This document shows, piece by piece, positions 16,070-23,622 of a DNA stretch of 23,622 nt. The position numbers and the translations under genes were made by a program. Origin of the DNA: Candidatus Zixiibacteriota bacterium (lineage in GTDB: Bacteria > Zixibacteria > MSB-5A5 > GN15 > FEB-12); NCBI GenBank assembly GCA_023132995.1, contig JAGLXI010000007.1:1-23622 (forward strand). The letters are read 5' to 3'. The first letter of the stretch is position 1; every line of letters starts with the position of its first letter. Under the pieces are notes generated by a model, which had not been told where the DNA came from, ran no database searches, and worked only from the letters and a program-made list of their open reading frames with translations.

Positions 16070-16393
16070 GCCTTCCCTGTTCTCTTCCCGGGACCAACAG
16101 CTCAAGCGAATAAAGCCCCGACGTCCATTGTTCGAAGTTATCGTAGGGGAGGATCCCCGCGATCCCGCCATTCCATTTGACGGCATCACAGATTCTGCTC
16201 TACATAGACTCCACTAGCTTCAACTGTCACTAATAGGGAGCAGTATAGAACCTGGGTAATACCTCCTGTCGACCTCCCGCGGGTGGCCCGGTCGCTGCTC
16301 CGCCCGACCAGCCCTTAATTGATCGCAATCACAGCTGTGGCCGCAGCGCTGCCTGAGCTCTGCCGTCGCGGACACGAGAATCGGCGTGGGTAT

Positions 16394-16612
16394 CTAATAT
16401 GCTGTCACACAATGTGTAATATTCGCGTCGCGAAACGCCCGAAAGTAGGGCGCGAAGGCGTGCATACGGTCATAGAATCCGGTGTCGTCAATCTCGCCGT
16501 TGACATTGGTTCATGCCTGCTCGGTCTTGTGCCGGGAATGTGGGTCCTTTTTCCCGGCGCATCCGTGTGAGAGCAGGCTGATGATGTAATCGAACGCAAT
16601 TGCATGAAGCGG
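16394..16612 (-). pseudogene. Possible decayed coding remnant
   Basis: On the minus strand, in the frame from 16612 to the TAG at 16396-16394, the translation has a protein-like feel: AIAFDYIISLLSHGC, then after one in-frame TGA, NGEIDDTGFYDRMHAF. Third positions are GC-rich, as in the real genes here. No start, ribosome site or family was seen, so this is weak. Confidence 0.15.
16529..16560. repeat. 10-bp hairpin in the intergenic region
   Basis: GTGCCGGGAA and TTCCCGGCGC pair over 10 positions (one G-U) around a 12-base loop. On the plus strand the loop ends in CCTTT and no T-run follows the stem. It may be a transcript end or part of a leader RNA. Confidence 0.4.
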
Positions 16613-16659
16613 ACACAATTTGGAAGAGCAAAGCCGAGGGGCGGGCTACAGTTTTTTAG

Positions 16660-16695
16660 TTGACAGTTTGTTGCCAAAACGCAGTTCTATATAAA
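16660..16695 (+). promoter_or_regulatory. Probable promoter region of the receptor/PorV cassette
   Basis: An AT-rich block contains TTGACA (16660-16665), TTGTTG (16668-16673) and a -10-like TATAAA (16690-16695). TTGACA is too far from the -10 (24 bases), whereas TTGTTG is at 16 bases. The exact boxes are uncertain, but this is the best promoter-like spot before the cassette. It would give a leader of about 150 bases. Confidence 0.4.
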
Positions 16696-16781
16696 ACTGG
16701 ATAAGAGATAGAAACATGACATTTAGCGTTAACTGTGTGCTGTTTGTGAACTGATGGAAGGAGGGTCTATAGAAGCAAGGA

Positions 16782-16832
16782 ATGCCGACGGCGTTTGCAA
16801 ATGTCTTTATATTGTGTACGTGTGATCAATAA
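16782..16832 (+). CDS. Possible 16-residue leader peptide
   Basis: ATG at 16782 opens a 16-codon frame (MPTAFANVFILCTCDQ) ending at TAA 16830-16832, just before the hairpin that carries the receptor's ribosome site. AAGGA lies directly against its ATG, and a better AAGGAGG is at 16758-16764, 17 bases away. It could be a regulatory upstream frame or chance. Confidence 0.2.
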   Translation: MPTAFANVFILCTCDQ

Positions 16833-16850
16833 TAAAGCAAGGAGGCTTTA
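16833..16850 (+). promoter_or_regulatory. Hairpin presenting the Shine-Dalgarno of the second receptor
   Basis: TAAAGC (16833-16838) and GCTTTA (16845-16850) form a perfect 6-bp stem whose 6-base loop is AAGGAG, the core of the ribosome binding site AAGGAGG (16839-16845). The ATG follows at 16853. An ANGGAN hexaloop is also the known preferred target form of CsrA/RsmA translational regulators. Confidence 0.5.
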
Positions 16851-16852
16851 GT

Positions 16853-19800
16853 ATGAAGCTGAAACTTATCGGAATCGCCCTCGCGCTGTTGTGCTTTATG
16901 GCTGGTTCGGTATTCGGGTCGGTTGTCGGTAAGATCACCGGCAAGATCACCGATGCTGACAGCCAGGAGTTACTGGTGGGCGTCACAGTGAGTGTTCAGG
17001 GTACCACGATGGGAGCAATTACGGACGAGGACGGTGTCTATACCATCCTGAACGTTCCCGTCGGTACCTACGTGTTGGCCATGTCCGCTGTCGGTTTCGC
17101 TGGGGTGGAAATAAGCAACGTGCAGGTATCGGCCGACCTGGCTACCTATCAGGACATCGCAATGAGTTCGCGCGCTGAGGATATCGGTACCACGATCTCG
17201 GTGGTGGCCGAGACCCCGATGGTGCTCAGGGATAAGATCGCATCGGTCCAGATCATCAGAGCGGATGAGCTTCTGGCCTTGCCGACGCGCGGGTTTGAGG
17301 ATGTGGTCGGCATCCAGTCCGGGGTTGTGGCCGCCATCCAAACTATCCGGCAGACTAGAGGCAATCGAGAGCGATCCAACCAGCCGGAACTGTATGTTCG
17401 TGGCGGGCGCCCTTCGGAGGTCGCCTTCTACGTGGACGGTTTCTCCCAGCAGGACCCGCTGACCGGTCTCTCAACAGGAAACACCGGCAATAACGCCATC
17501 AAAGAGGTGACTGTTATCTCCGGTGGTTTCCCGGTTGAGTACGGACACGTTACATCTGGTATTGTCAACGTAATCACGCAGTCGGGTGGAGAGGAATACT
17601 CCGGGACAGCGGAAGTTGTGACCGACCAGAAGTATGGCCAGAACTGGTACTCAGCCTCTTTGGGGGGGCCGATTCCCAGCCTCGAGAAAGGTCGCTTCTA
17701 TGGCTCCGTGGAGCGGCGGTATCATGCCGACCGTCTTCCGTCACCCAAGGCCGATCTGTTGCCGGGGAATCCCACTAGGTTGCCGTCCAATTCCTCACAG
17801 GGGTGGTCTTACACTGGTAAGGTGGATTACGACTTCAGCACCAATGTGAAGCTGGCTCTCAGCGCCAATGGGTCAATCGACCAATGGCAGCGCTACCAGC
17901 ACACACGTCTGTTCTCAAACAAGCACAACCAGTGGATTGAGGATAAGAATCTGGGCCTGAATGCCAAGATTACGCACATGCTCAGCGCCAAGGCTTTCTA
18001 CAATCTGAGCGCCTCATTCTTCGTTACCGAGCGTTTTTCGGGCGATGGTGTTCACCAGAAGGACCTCATTGCGTATGGCCGGCCTGGCGGTAATCCAACT
18101 AACGACGTCGAGGCACTGTTCCGCAAGTGGGATGACCCTTCGACGCCGGTCAACTACATCTACCAGATTCTCGCTACTGATTCGGCTGTCACAGAAATCG
18201 ACTCATCGCAGACTCCCTGGGACTCCACATGGACCGTGACTGCCACTGACACGATCTACAATCGTTGGGTGAGGACAACGTCGGAGGAAGTGGACAGCAC
18301 AATAAACGGTCAAGTCGTAACGGATCCGCAGGGTAACCCTATTAAGACGACGCACTACACGGACAGTGTGCAGTACAATTTCATAGAGGGCGGCAACGAA
18401 GACCAGGTATACGGACAGTATATCAAGCGGAAGTCATCCTATATTGGTTTCAATGGCGATCTCAACTATGAACTGAACAAGGAGCACACGATAAAGACCG
18501 GGTTCGAGTTCCATCGTCATACACTGCGGTCCTACGATCATACTGAACCGATCGTGATCTATCAAGGGGTCGGAGAAGGAACCCAGGACGCCGACCGGTA
18601 TGGCTATGACGCCTGGGGCAACGAAACCGATGACGTCGACTGGCGGAATGAGGCCAAGCATCCTATTGATCTGGGTCTTTACGTTCAGGATCGGATAGAG
18701 CTGCGAGGTTTGATTGTTACCGCCGGCCTGCGCCTCGATCTGATCGACTACAAGGCACGTCGGCTTCGCAACATCGATGAACCGCTTAATCCCGATTCGC
18801 TGGGATTTCCGGGCAAGCCACCGGATGACGGTACGAGCCAGACGCTCGAGGAGACAGACCTCGAAGACAGCGATGTTCTCACGCGTCTTTCGCCCCGACT
18901 CGGTATCGCCTTTCCGATCAGCGACCGCGCCCAGATGCGTGTCAGCTACGGCAAATTCTTCCAGCGCCCCAACCTGCAGCAGCTGTACGTTGGGTATGAT
19001 TACCTCGAGTACAATATCGGCCCCAGTGGCAGTGGCTACTACACTGAAATCGGTAATCCAAACCTGGAACCGCCGAAGACGACTGCCTACGAGGTAGGCC
19101 TGACACACCAGTTGGGTGAGTTTACATCTTTCGATGTCAACCTGTTCTACCGCGATGTGACGGGCCTTGTCCAAGCCGAGAAGACATGGGGCAGCACGGC
19201 AACCTTCAAGAATCAGGACTTCGGCACAATCAAAGGTCTGGAGTTCAACCTTAAGATGCGCCGTACCCGGCACATCATGTTCAATCTGAAGTACACACTC
19301 TCGTACGCCTCTGGTACAGGCTCGTTCAACACCGAGTTGCGCAACGTGACCTGGCAGAATTCGACGCCCCCAAAACAGACGGCGCCGCTGGAGTATGACC
19401 AGCGTCATGCTCTGGTTGGTATCTTCGATTATCGCCTGGGCGCCAAGGAGGGCCCCAAACTCGGCGGCTCTCATATTCTCGAGAACTTTGGCGTGAATAT
19501 CATGCTCCAGGCCTCAAGTGGCCTGCCGTACACCCCGGTGTATGTTGCCAACGAGTTGACTCGCGGCGCCTACGCTCCAACGGTGTCTGATTCGCGGAAC
19601 TCCGCCAATCGTCCCTGGACCATTTCCGTTGACTTCAAGCTGGAGCGGGCTTTCACGGTTGGAAACTACAAAGTGACTCCGTATCTGTGGGTCAAGAACC
19701 TGCTGGATCGGAAGAATGTTGTCAACGCCTGGGAAGGCACCGGGAAGGCCAACACGACCGCGTGGCTTGAGACCGACGCCGGCAAGGAGTTCTTGGAAAC

Positions 19801-19924
19801 GTATTCCGAGCCCAGCGACCACGCCGAACTTACCGGACAACAGAAATACGATCTGGCACAGGCGCCACCAAACAACTATGGCACGCCACGTCAGATCTTT
19901 TTCGGTCTCAGGATGTCTTTCTAA
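16853..19924 (+). CDS. Large TonB-dependent receptor of the PorV-linked cassette
   Basis: The 1023-residue protein has a signal peptide (about 1-22, ending SVFG). A CarboxypepD_reg-like domain follows (about 25-110, with TDEDGVYTILNVPVGTYVL), then a plug (about 115-250, with ELYVRGGRPSEVAFYVDGF and VEYGHVTSGIVNVIT). A long barrel runs to a C-terminal Phe in FFGLRMSF, the usual last strand. The ribosome site AAGGAGG is 7 bases from the ATG. Such receptors import large substrates, or in some phyla act with secreted surface proteins. Here the next two genes encode a large secreted protein and a PorV-family protein in close spacing, which points to a shared outer-membrane function. The substrate cannot be predicted. 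Confidence 0.9.
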   Translation: MKLKLIGIALALLCFMAGSVFGSVVGKITGKITDADSQELLVGVTVSVQGTTMGAITDEDGVYTILNVPVGTYVLAMSAVGFAGVEISNVQVSADLATYQDIAMSSRAEDIGTTISVVAETPMVLRDKIASVQIIRADELLALPTRGFEDVVGIQSGVVAAIQTIRQTRGNRERSNQPELYVRGGRPSEVAFYVDGFSQQDPLTGLSTGNTGNNAIKEVTVISGGFPVEYGHVTSGIVNVITQSGGEEYSGTAEVVTDQKYGQNWYSASLGGPIPSLEKGRFYGSVERRYHADRLPSPKADLLPGNPTRLPSNSSQGWSYTGKVDYDFSTNVKLALSANGSIDQWQRYQHTRLFSNKHNQWIEDKNLGLNAKITHMLSAKAFYNLSASFFVTERFSGDGVHQKDLIAYGRPGGNPTNDVEALFRKWDDPSTPVNYIYQILATDSAVTEIDSSQTPWDSTWTVTATDTIYNRWVRTTSEEVDSTINGQVVTDPQGNPIKTTHYTDSVQYNFIEGGNEDQVYGQYIKRKSSYIGFNGDLNYELNKEHTIKTGFEFHRHTLRSYDHTEPIVIYQGVGEGTQDADRYGYDAWGNETDDVDWRNEAKHPIDLGLYVQDRIELRGLIVTAGLRLDLIDYKARRLRNIDEPLNPDSLGFPGKPPDDGTSQTLEETDLEDSDVLTRLSPRLGIAFPISDRAQMRVSYGKFFQRPNLQQLYVGYDYLEYNIGPSGSGYYTEIGNPNLEPPKTTAYEVGLTHQLGEFTSFDVNLFYRDVTGLVQAEKTWGSTATFKNQDFGTIKGLEFNLKMRRTRHIMFNLKYTLSYASGTGSFNTELRNVTWQNSTPPKQTAPLEYDQRHALVGIFDYRLGAKEGPKLGGSHILENFGVNIMLQASSGLPYTPVYVANELTRGAYAPTVSDSRNSANRPWTISVDFKLERAFTVGNYKVTPYLWVKNLLDRKNVVNAWEGTGKANTTAWLETDAGKEFLETYSEPSDHAELTGQQKYDLAQAPPNNYGTPRQIFFGLRMSF

Positions 19925-19948
19925 CGGCCAGAAGTGAGGAATGGTGAA

Positions 19949-22900
19949 ATGAAATACAAAGCATTGACAGCATGTCTGATCTTGCTGTTGGCGGCATCAG
20001 CATTTGGAGCGCGAACGCCCTTCAGGGACGGCTCAAGTCCTGGAATGTCGGCAAATGTTGACTTCGATACTTATATCGACGCCAACCTGATTCTGATGTT
20101 CGTAACCAACAAGGGATCGTTTGGTTATGACAACGATTCCTACTTCGGCAAGGGAGCCGGCCTCTACTACCCTTACACCGGTGTGGACGCTATCGCCGAT
20201 GGCAGCTTTGACAACTGTGCCATATTCGCCGGTAGCATTTGGGCTGGAGCGATTGATGTCGATACAAAAGACACGCTGATCACAACCGGTCAGCACGATA
20301 CCGATTGGGGGCCGGGACCGATCATCGACGGCCAGGCCCCGCCAAATCCCATCAGTAACACTACTTACAAAGTCTACAAGCTGTACGTCGATTCTCTCAA
20401 GGACAACCCCAACCAGGACTATCTGGACTACCTCGCATACGCTGTCGACCAGGGAGCACCTGCCACAGTAGACGACGAGGACGGCGAAGTGATCCCCGAC
20501 ATGATCGGCGACCAGATGTGCTGGTCCGTCTATAACGACCTTGGGACGGTATTCCACACGGGGAACATGGGCACTGATGGTCTTGGCCTTGAGATACGCC
20601 AGACCGCATTTGCTTTTGACCGCGTTGGAGCCTTGGCCAACGTTGTCTTTATGCGTTTTCGTATCTTCAATAAAGGCGGAAGAGACCTTGAGCATGTGAT
20701 GATCTCGTTGTGGTCGGATCCCGATCTGGGCGAGGCCTCGGATGACCTGGTCGGTTGTGACACGGCCCTTTCGCTGGGCTTCTGCTACAACGAAGGATCG
20801 GATGCCGACTACGGTTCCGCACCACCCGCTACTGGATACGACTTCTTCCAGGGTCCCCTCATCTATACCGGTGATGACAACGACGTGGCCAAGATGTGGG
20901 ATACTACCTGGGTCGGGTACATGAACATGGGGATGACATCCTTTAACAAGTACATTAACGGCACGGACCCCGACACGCCGCTCAGGACCTGGTCGTACAT
21001 GAACGGACTTGATGCCAGTGTGGATCCAATCGTACCCATGATCGACCCGATCACGGGCGATATGACTATGTTCTACGGGACAGGCGACCCGGTATCCGGT
21101 ACCGGGTTCCTGGACGCCAACTCCGACGACCGTCGCTGGATGCAGACCACCGGCCCGTTTGATCTTTCCGCCGGTGACTCCACGGAGATCATGGCAGCGA
21201 TCATCTGCGGTCAGGGTGGCAGCCCGCTCAGCTCGATCACAGAGTTGAAGGCTGTCGATGCCTTCGCCCAGAAAGTGTACGACTCCAACTTCGTGCTCCC
21301 GGCACCGCCGGCGAAGCCTGACGTAGAGGTGACGGAGCTTGACGGCGAAATCATCCTCACGTGGGGAACCGCCTCAGAGGATGACCCCGGGGACTACCCG
21401 TTCGAAGGCTATGCCCTTATGCAGGGGCCCTCACCCAGCGGCCCGTGGACAGATACGCTGGGCTGGTACGACATTCGCAACGACATCGGTGTCATACTCG
21501 ACTACAAGTTCAATAGCCTTGCGGGGCAGAACATGCCCTACATAGCTAAGCCAGGCACGAACGAAGGCCTGCAACACTACTACGGCACCACGCGCGATGT
21601 CACTGGCGGAGGTAATCTCGTTAACAATCGAATGTACCACTATGTGATGGAAGCATACTCATTTGATACCACCAAGCCAAACCAGGAAAGAACGCTGACC
21701 TCACAGAGATATATACCAGTCTCGCCTCACATGTCGCCGACAGGCACCGACCTCTTCGCGGAACGCGGTGATACCATAGTGGTTGAACACACGCTCGGTA
21801 ATTCTCCCGGTTCGGCTCGGGTCTTCGTCGTCGACCCATCGGAACTGACCGGACACGACTACGAGATCACGTTTTCAAAGGACGACGAGCTGGGCAATGT
21901 CTGGCACGTGATCGACGTCAGTGTGACGCCGGAGGATACCGTGGTCAATAACTGGGTGAACCAGTCGGATCTGCTGGGAGAGAACCATTACCCCATGGCA
22001 GATGGTCTGCTCTTCAAAGTAGCCGGCCCACCGCCAAGTCTGGAAGAGTTCCAGGTCGTGGCCAACAGAGCCGGAGTGATCGATCCGCCGGAAGCGGGCG
22101 CTTTCCCGTGGCCCGGTTTCCCGGTGCCGACCGAAGTTGATCCTGACGGTTATCCGACCGATGGACAGCAGGTAGGCGACGGGTTGTGGGGTTTCCACAC
22201 AGCCGACAACGGTGGAACCAACGGTGGCGGCACTCGTGGAGGCTATGACGCCTTCCTGGCCCGGGCAACGCGCGACGGCGGTAACCTCGGCGTCATAGGC
22301 GGTTACGATTACGAAATGCGCTTCACCGGCGACAACGCCAGCCCGGGTGTCAACGGCGGTTACGCTATCGAGGCGTATCTGGATGACAACGTATTCTGGG
22401 TGCCGTTCGAACTATGGAATATCGGTATTGGGACGCCGGATGACGCCAGCGATGATGTCCGCCTGGTGCCACTCATAATCGATGACGGTGATGATAATAC
22501 GTACAATTTGGAGAGCTACGGAGACACGGCCACCGGCGCCGGGGATTTCGAGCACTCCGTCTCCGGTGGCGACAACGATCCCTTCACCGACTGGGTCTAC
22601 TGGTACACTCCGACCGACATGACAGCTGGTCAGGCCGGGTATCTGGCCAATGAGGCCCAGATGGTTGCCGGGACATACGATTACAGCCTGTTGGGTGACG
22701 AGATTCTTGCCAGAACGGTTTTGGTTAGCTGGAATGGCGGCGACGCGCCACCATTCACCCAGGACTTACCGGAACAGGGCACCATCTTCAGAATCATAAC
22801 GGCCAAACCGAATACCGCGGCCGACGTGTTTAGCTTCACCACCGCCGGCTATGAGCCGAGTGTGGCTGCCACCGGACCTGAAAGCAGGCTGGACGATATT

Positions 22901-23206
22901 CGGGCTGTACCGAATCCCTACTACCTGTACTCCGGCTATGACACCAGCCCGGAAAACCGTGTGCTCAAATTCACCAACCTTCCCGAGAAGTGCACGATCA
23001 CAATCTACAACCTCGCGGGCGATCTCGTGAGGACAATCGAGAAAACCGATGCAACTTCCACGGAAGCTACCTGGGATGTCGAGAACGAATTCGGTGTGCC
23101 GGTTGGCTCCGGTATCTACATCTATGTTGTGGATGCCCCTGCGTGGGGGCAGAAGATCGGCAAAATGGCCGTGTTCACTGAGGTTGAGGTGTTGGACCAG
23201 TTCTAA
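19949..23206 (+). CDS. Large secreted protein with FN3-like and FlgD/sorting-type C-terminal domain
   Basis: The product is 1085 residues from the ATG at 19949, preceded by GAGGA 8 bases upstream. A GTG at 19934 in frame would place five extra residues before a good signal peptide (MKYKALTACLILLLAASAFG). The body is Asp/Gly/Tyr-rich and beta-type. A fibronectin-III-like module starts near residue 452 (KPDVEVTELDGEIILTWG). The last about 105 residues (980-1085) have VPNPYY, then TITIYNLAGDLVRTIEK, then GVPVGSGIYIYVV. This matches FlgD-Ig/type IX 'type A sorting' C-terminal domains. Such a domain can direct cargo across the outer membrane by a type IX pathway, and the next gene is PorV-like. 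The molecular function of the body is unknown. Confidence 0.82.
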   Translation: MKYKALTACLILLLAASAFGARTPFRDGSSPGMSANVDFDTYIDANLILMFVTNKGSFGYDNDSYFGKGAGLYYPYTGVDAIADGSFDNCAIFAGSIWAGAIDVDTKDTLITTGQHDTDWGPGPIIDGQAPPNPISNTTYKVYKLYVDSLKDNPNQDYLDYLAYAVDQGAPATVDDEDGEVIPDMIGDQMCWSVYNDLGTVFHTGNMGTDGLGLEIRQTAFAFDRVGALANVVFMRFRIFNKGGRDLEHVMISLWSDPDLGEASDDLVGCDTALSLGFCYNEGSDADYGSAPPATGYDFFQGPLIYTGDDNDVAKMWDTTWVGYMNMGMTSFNKYINGTDPDTPLRTWSYMNGLDASVDPIVPMIDPITGDMTMFYGTGDPVSGTGFLDANSDDRRWMQTTGPFDLSAGDSTEIMAAIICGQGGSPLSSITELKAVDAFAQKVYDSNFVLPAPPAKPDVEVTELDGEIILTWGTASEDDPGDYPFEGYALMQGPSPSGPWTDTLGWYDIRNDIGVILDYKFNSLAGQNMPYIAKPGTNEGLQHYYGTTRDVTGGGNLVNNRMYHYVMEAYSFDTTKPNQERTLTSQRYIPVSPHMSPTGTDLFAERGDTIVVEHTLGNSPGSARVFVVDPSELTGHDYEITFSKDDELGNVWHVIDVSVTPEDTVVNNWVNQSDLLGENHYPMADGLLFKVAGPPPSLEEFQVVANRAGVIDPPEAGAFPWPGFPVPTEVDPDGYPTDGQQVGDGLWGFHTADNGGTNGGGTRGGYDAFLARATRDGGNLGVIGGYDYEMRFTGDNASPGVNGGYAIEAYLDDNVFWVPFELWNIGIGTPDDASDDVRLVPLIIDDGDDNTYNLESYGDTATGAGDFEHSVSGGDNDPFTDWVYWYTPTDMTAGQAGYLANEAQMVAGTYDYSLLGDEILARTVLVSWNGGDAPPFTQDLPEQGTIFRIITAKPNTAADVFSFTTAGYEPSVAATGPESRLDDIRAVPNPYYLYSGYDTSPENRVLKFTNLPEKCTITIYNLAGDLVRTIEKTDATSTEATWDVENEFGVPVGSGIYIYVVDAPAWGQKIGKMAVFTEVEVLDQF

Positions 23207-23207
23207 C

Positions 23208-23214
23208 AGGAAGG
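23208..23214 (+). promoter_or_regulatory. Ribosome binding site of the PorV-family gene
   Basis: AGGAAGG lies 10 bases upstream of the ATG at 23225 and begins 2 bases after the stop codon of the preceding gene. It supports co-transcription of the cassette. Confidence 0.5.
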
Positions 23215-23224
23215 TTTGAGTATA

Positions 23225-23622
23225 ATGAAAAACAGGATACTCCTTTTCGTAATTGTGTTCCTCGCGGTAGGGCTAAGTACGGCCTTCGCCGGGAACGATA
23301 ATCGGACCGGCACATCGGGTGCCTTGGAGCTGCGCATTCCATGCGGCTCCCGCGGTTCTGCCATGGGCGGATCTGTGGTGGCCAACTCCAATGGTGTTGA
23401 CGCCATCTACTGGAACCCGGCCGGTCTCGCCATGCTCGACGGCGGCACTGAGGTGATGTTTACGCATCTGCCGTATATCGCCGACATTGACGTTGAGTAT
23501 TTTGCTGTCGGTCATGACATTGAGGATTTCGGAGCGATCGGAGTGTCGCTGAAGGTCGTAAACATCGGCGACATCTACGAAACGACAAACGATGCCCCGG
23601 AAGGCACGGGACGGGTTTTCAG
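23225..23622 (+). CDS. PorV/PorQ-family outer membrane protein, 5' part, cut by the window edge
   Basis: A frame opening at 23225 runs open to the end of the window (132 full codons). It starts with a signal peptide (MKNRILLFVIVFLAVGLSTAFA). The following pattern is the hallmark of the PorV/PorQ (UPF0164) family of FadL-like barrels: LRIPCGSRGSAMGGSVVANSNG leading into VDAIYWNPAGLA. Family members are usually about 300-400 residues, so roughly a third is visible. In Bacteroidetes PorV is the outer membrane shuttle protein of type IX secretion that carries cargo with C-terminal sorting domains. Here it follows, 18 bases downstream, a gene for a protein with such a domain. Whether this copy acts in secretion or only assists the receptor is not known. 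Confidence 0.85.
   Translation, partial: MKNRILLFVIVFLAVGLSTAFAGNDNRTGTSGALELRIPCGSRGSAMGGSVVANSNGVDAIYWNPAGLAMLDGGTEVMFTHLPYIADIDVEYFAVGHDIEDFGAIGVSLKVVNIGDIYETTNDAPEGTGRVF

Larger units (their letters stand above)
16070..16852. other. Long gene-free region before the second receptor
   Basis: These 783 bases hold no convincing intact gene. Seen from left to right: a GGGG/CCCC mini-hairpin near 16145-16157; a GGTCG/CGACC dyad near 16289-16308; a stretch at 16394-16612 that reads protein-like on the minus strand but carries an in-frame stop; and a 10-bp hairpin at 16529-16560. After these come an AT-rich promoter-like block at 16660-16695 and a leader of about 150 bases with three GGA-rich sites. 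No riboswitch class was recognised. Confidence 0.5.

Noticed and set aside
16501..16525. Possible sigma54 -24/-12 promoter (GG...GC pair) upstream of the second receptor
   Set aside because: The GG and GC are 9 rather than 10 bases apart and the flanking bases do not fit the consensus.
16319..16570. 83-codon plus-strand frame starting at TTG in the long intergenic region
   Set aside because: No ribosome site, no recognisable motif, and it spans the hairpin at 16529-16560.
16070..16852. Cobalamin or other known riboswitch upstream of the TonB-dependent receptor
   Set aside because: No B12-box-like or other class-defining motif could be found by eye.

Overview
The window is 23.6 kb of moderately GC-rich bacterial DNA that looks like the chromosome of a diderm bacterium from the Fibrobacteres-Chlorobi-Bacteroidetes side of the tree, possibly an uncultured lineage such as Zixibacteria, KSB1 or Marinimicrobia. 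That placement is inference. It rests on two TonB-dependent receptors with N-terminal carboxypeptidase-regulatory domains, a secreted protein with a FlgD/type IX-like C-terminal domain, a PorV/PorQ-family protein, and a TPR-GAF-sigma54 activator. No rRNA, tRNA, CRISPR array, transposase or phage gene was recognised.

Layout. (1) 1-2071, minus strand: a small outer-membrane-type protein with its own promoter, leader and terminator-like hairpin, then a YihY/BrkB-family membrane protein. (2) About 2167-9248, plus strand: an envelope cluster of tightly packed genes. It holds an exported membrane-anchored HExxH metallopeptidase, an LpxL-type acyltransferase overlapping it by 13 bases, an HlyD/MacA-type adaptor, a MacB/FtsX-type permease without an ATPase domain, a TolC-type outer membrane protein, and a glycosyltransferase family 9 (heptosyltransferase-like) gene overlapping the TolC gene by one base. 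The theme is LPS assembly plus a tripartite exporter whose ATPase is not in the window. (3) 9249-12399: a regulatory gap with inverted repeats, a small Cys/His-rich membrane protein and a TonB-dependent receptor. This pair looks like a metal or metal-complex uptake unit. (4) 12400-16069: a very good sigma70-type promoter, a structured leader, a small exported protein of unknown function, and a 982-residue TPR-GAF-AAA+(sigma54)-Fis activator. (5) 16070-16852: 783 bases with no convincing gene. Its last part is a structured 5' leader with a candidate short leader peptide and a Shine-Dalgarno sequence presented in a hairpin loop. (6) 16853 to the window edge: a cassette of a second large TonB-dependent receptor, a 1085-residue secreted protein with a C-terminal FlgD-like/sorting-type domain, and the first 132 codons of a PorV/PorQ-family outer membrane protein.

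The two most interesting units are the receptor/secreted-protein/PorV cassette at the right end, which may be a surface secretion or uptake system related to type IX secretion, and the small secreted protein paired with a multi-domain sigma54 activator. Several starts were moved downstream of the longest reading frame because a signal peptide and a Shine-Dalgarno sequence agree on the later codon.
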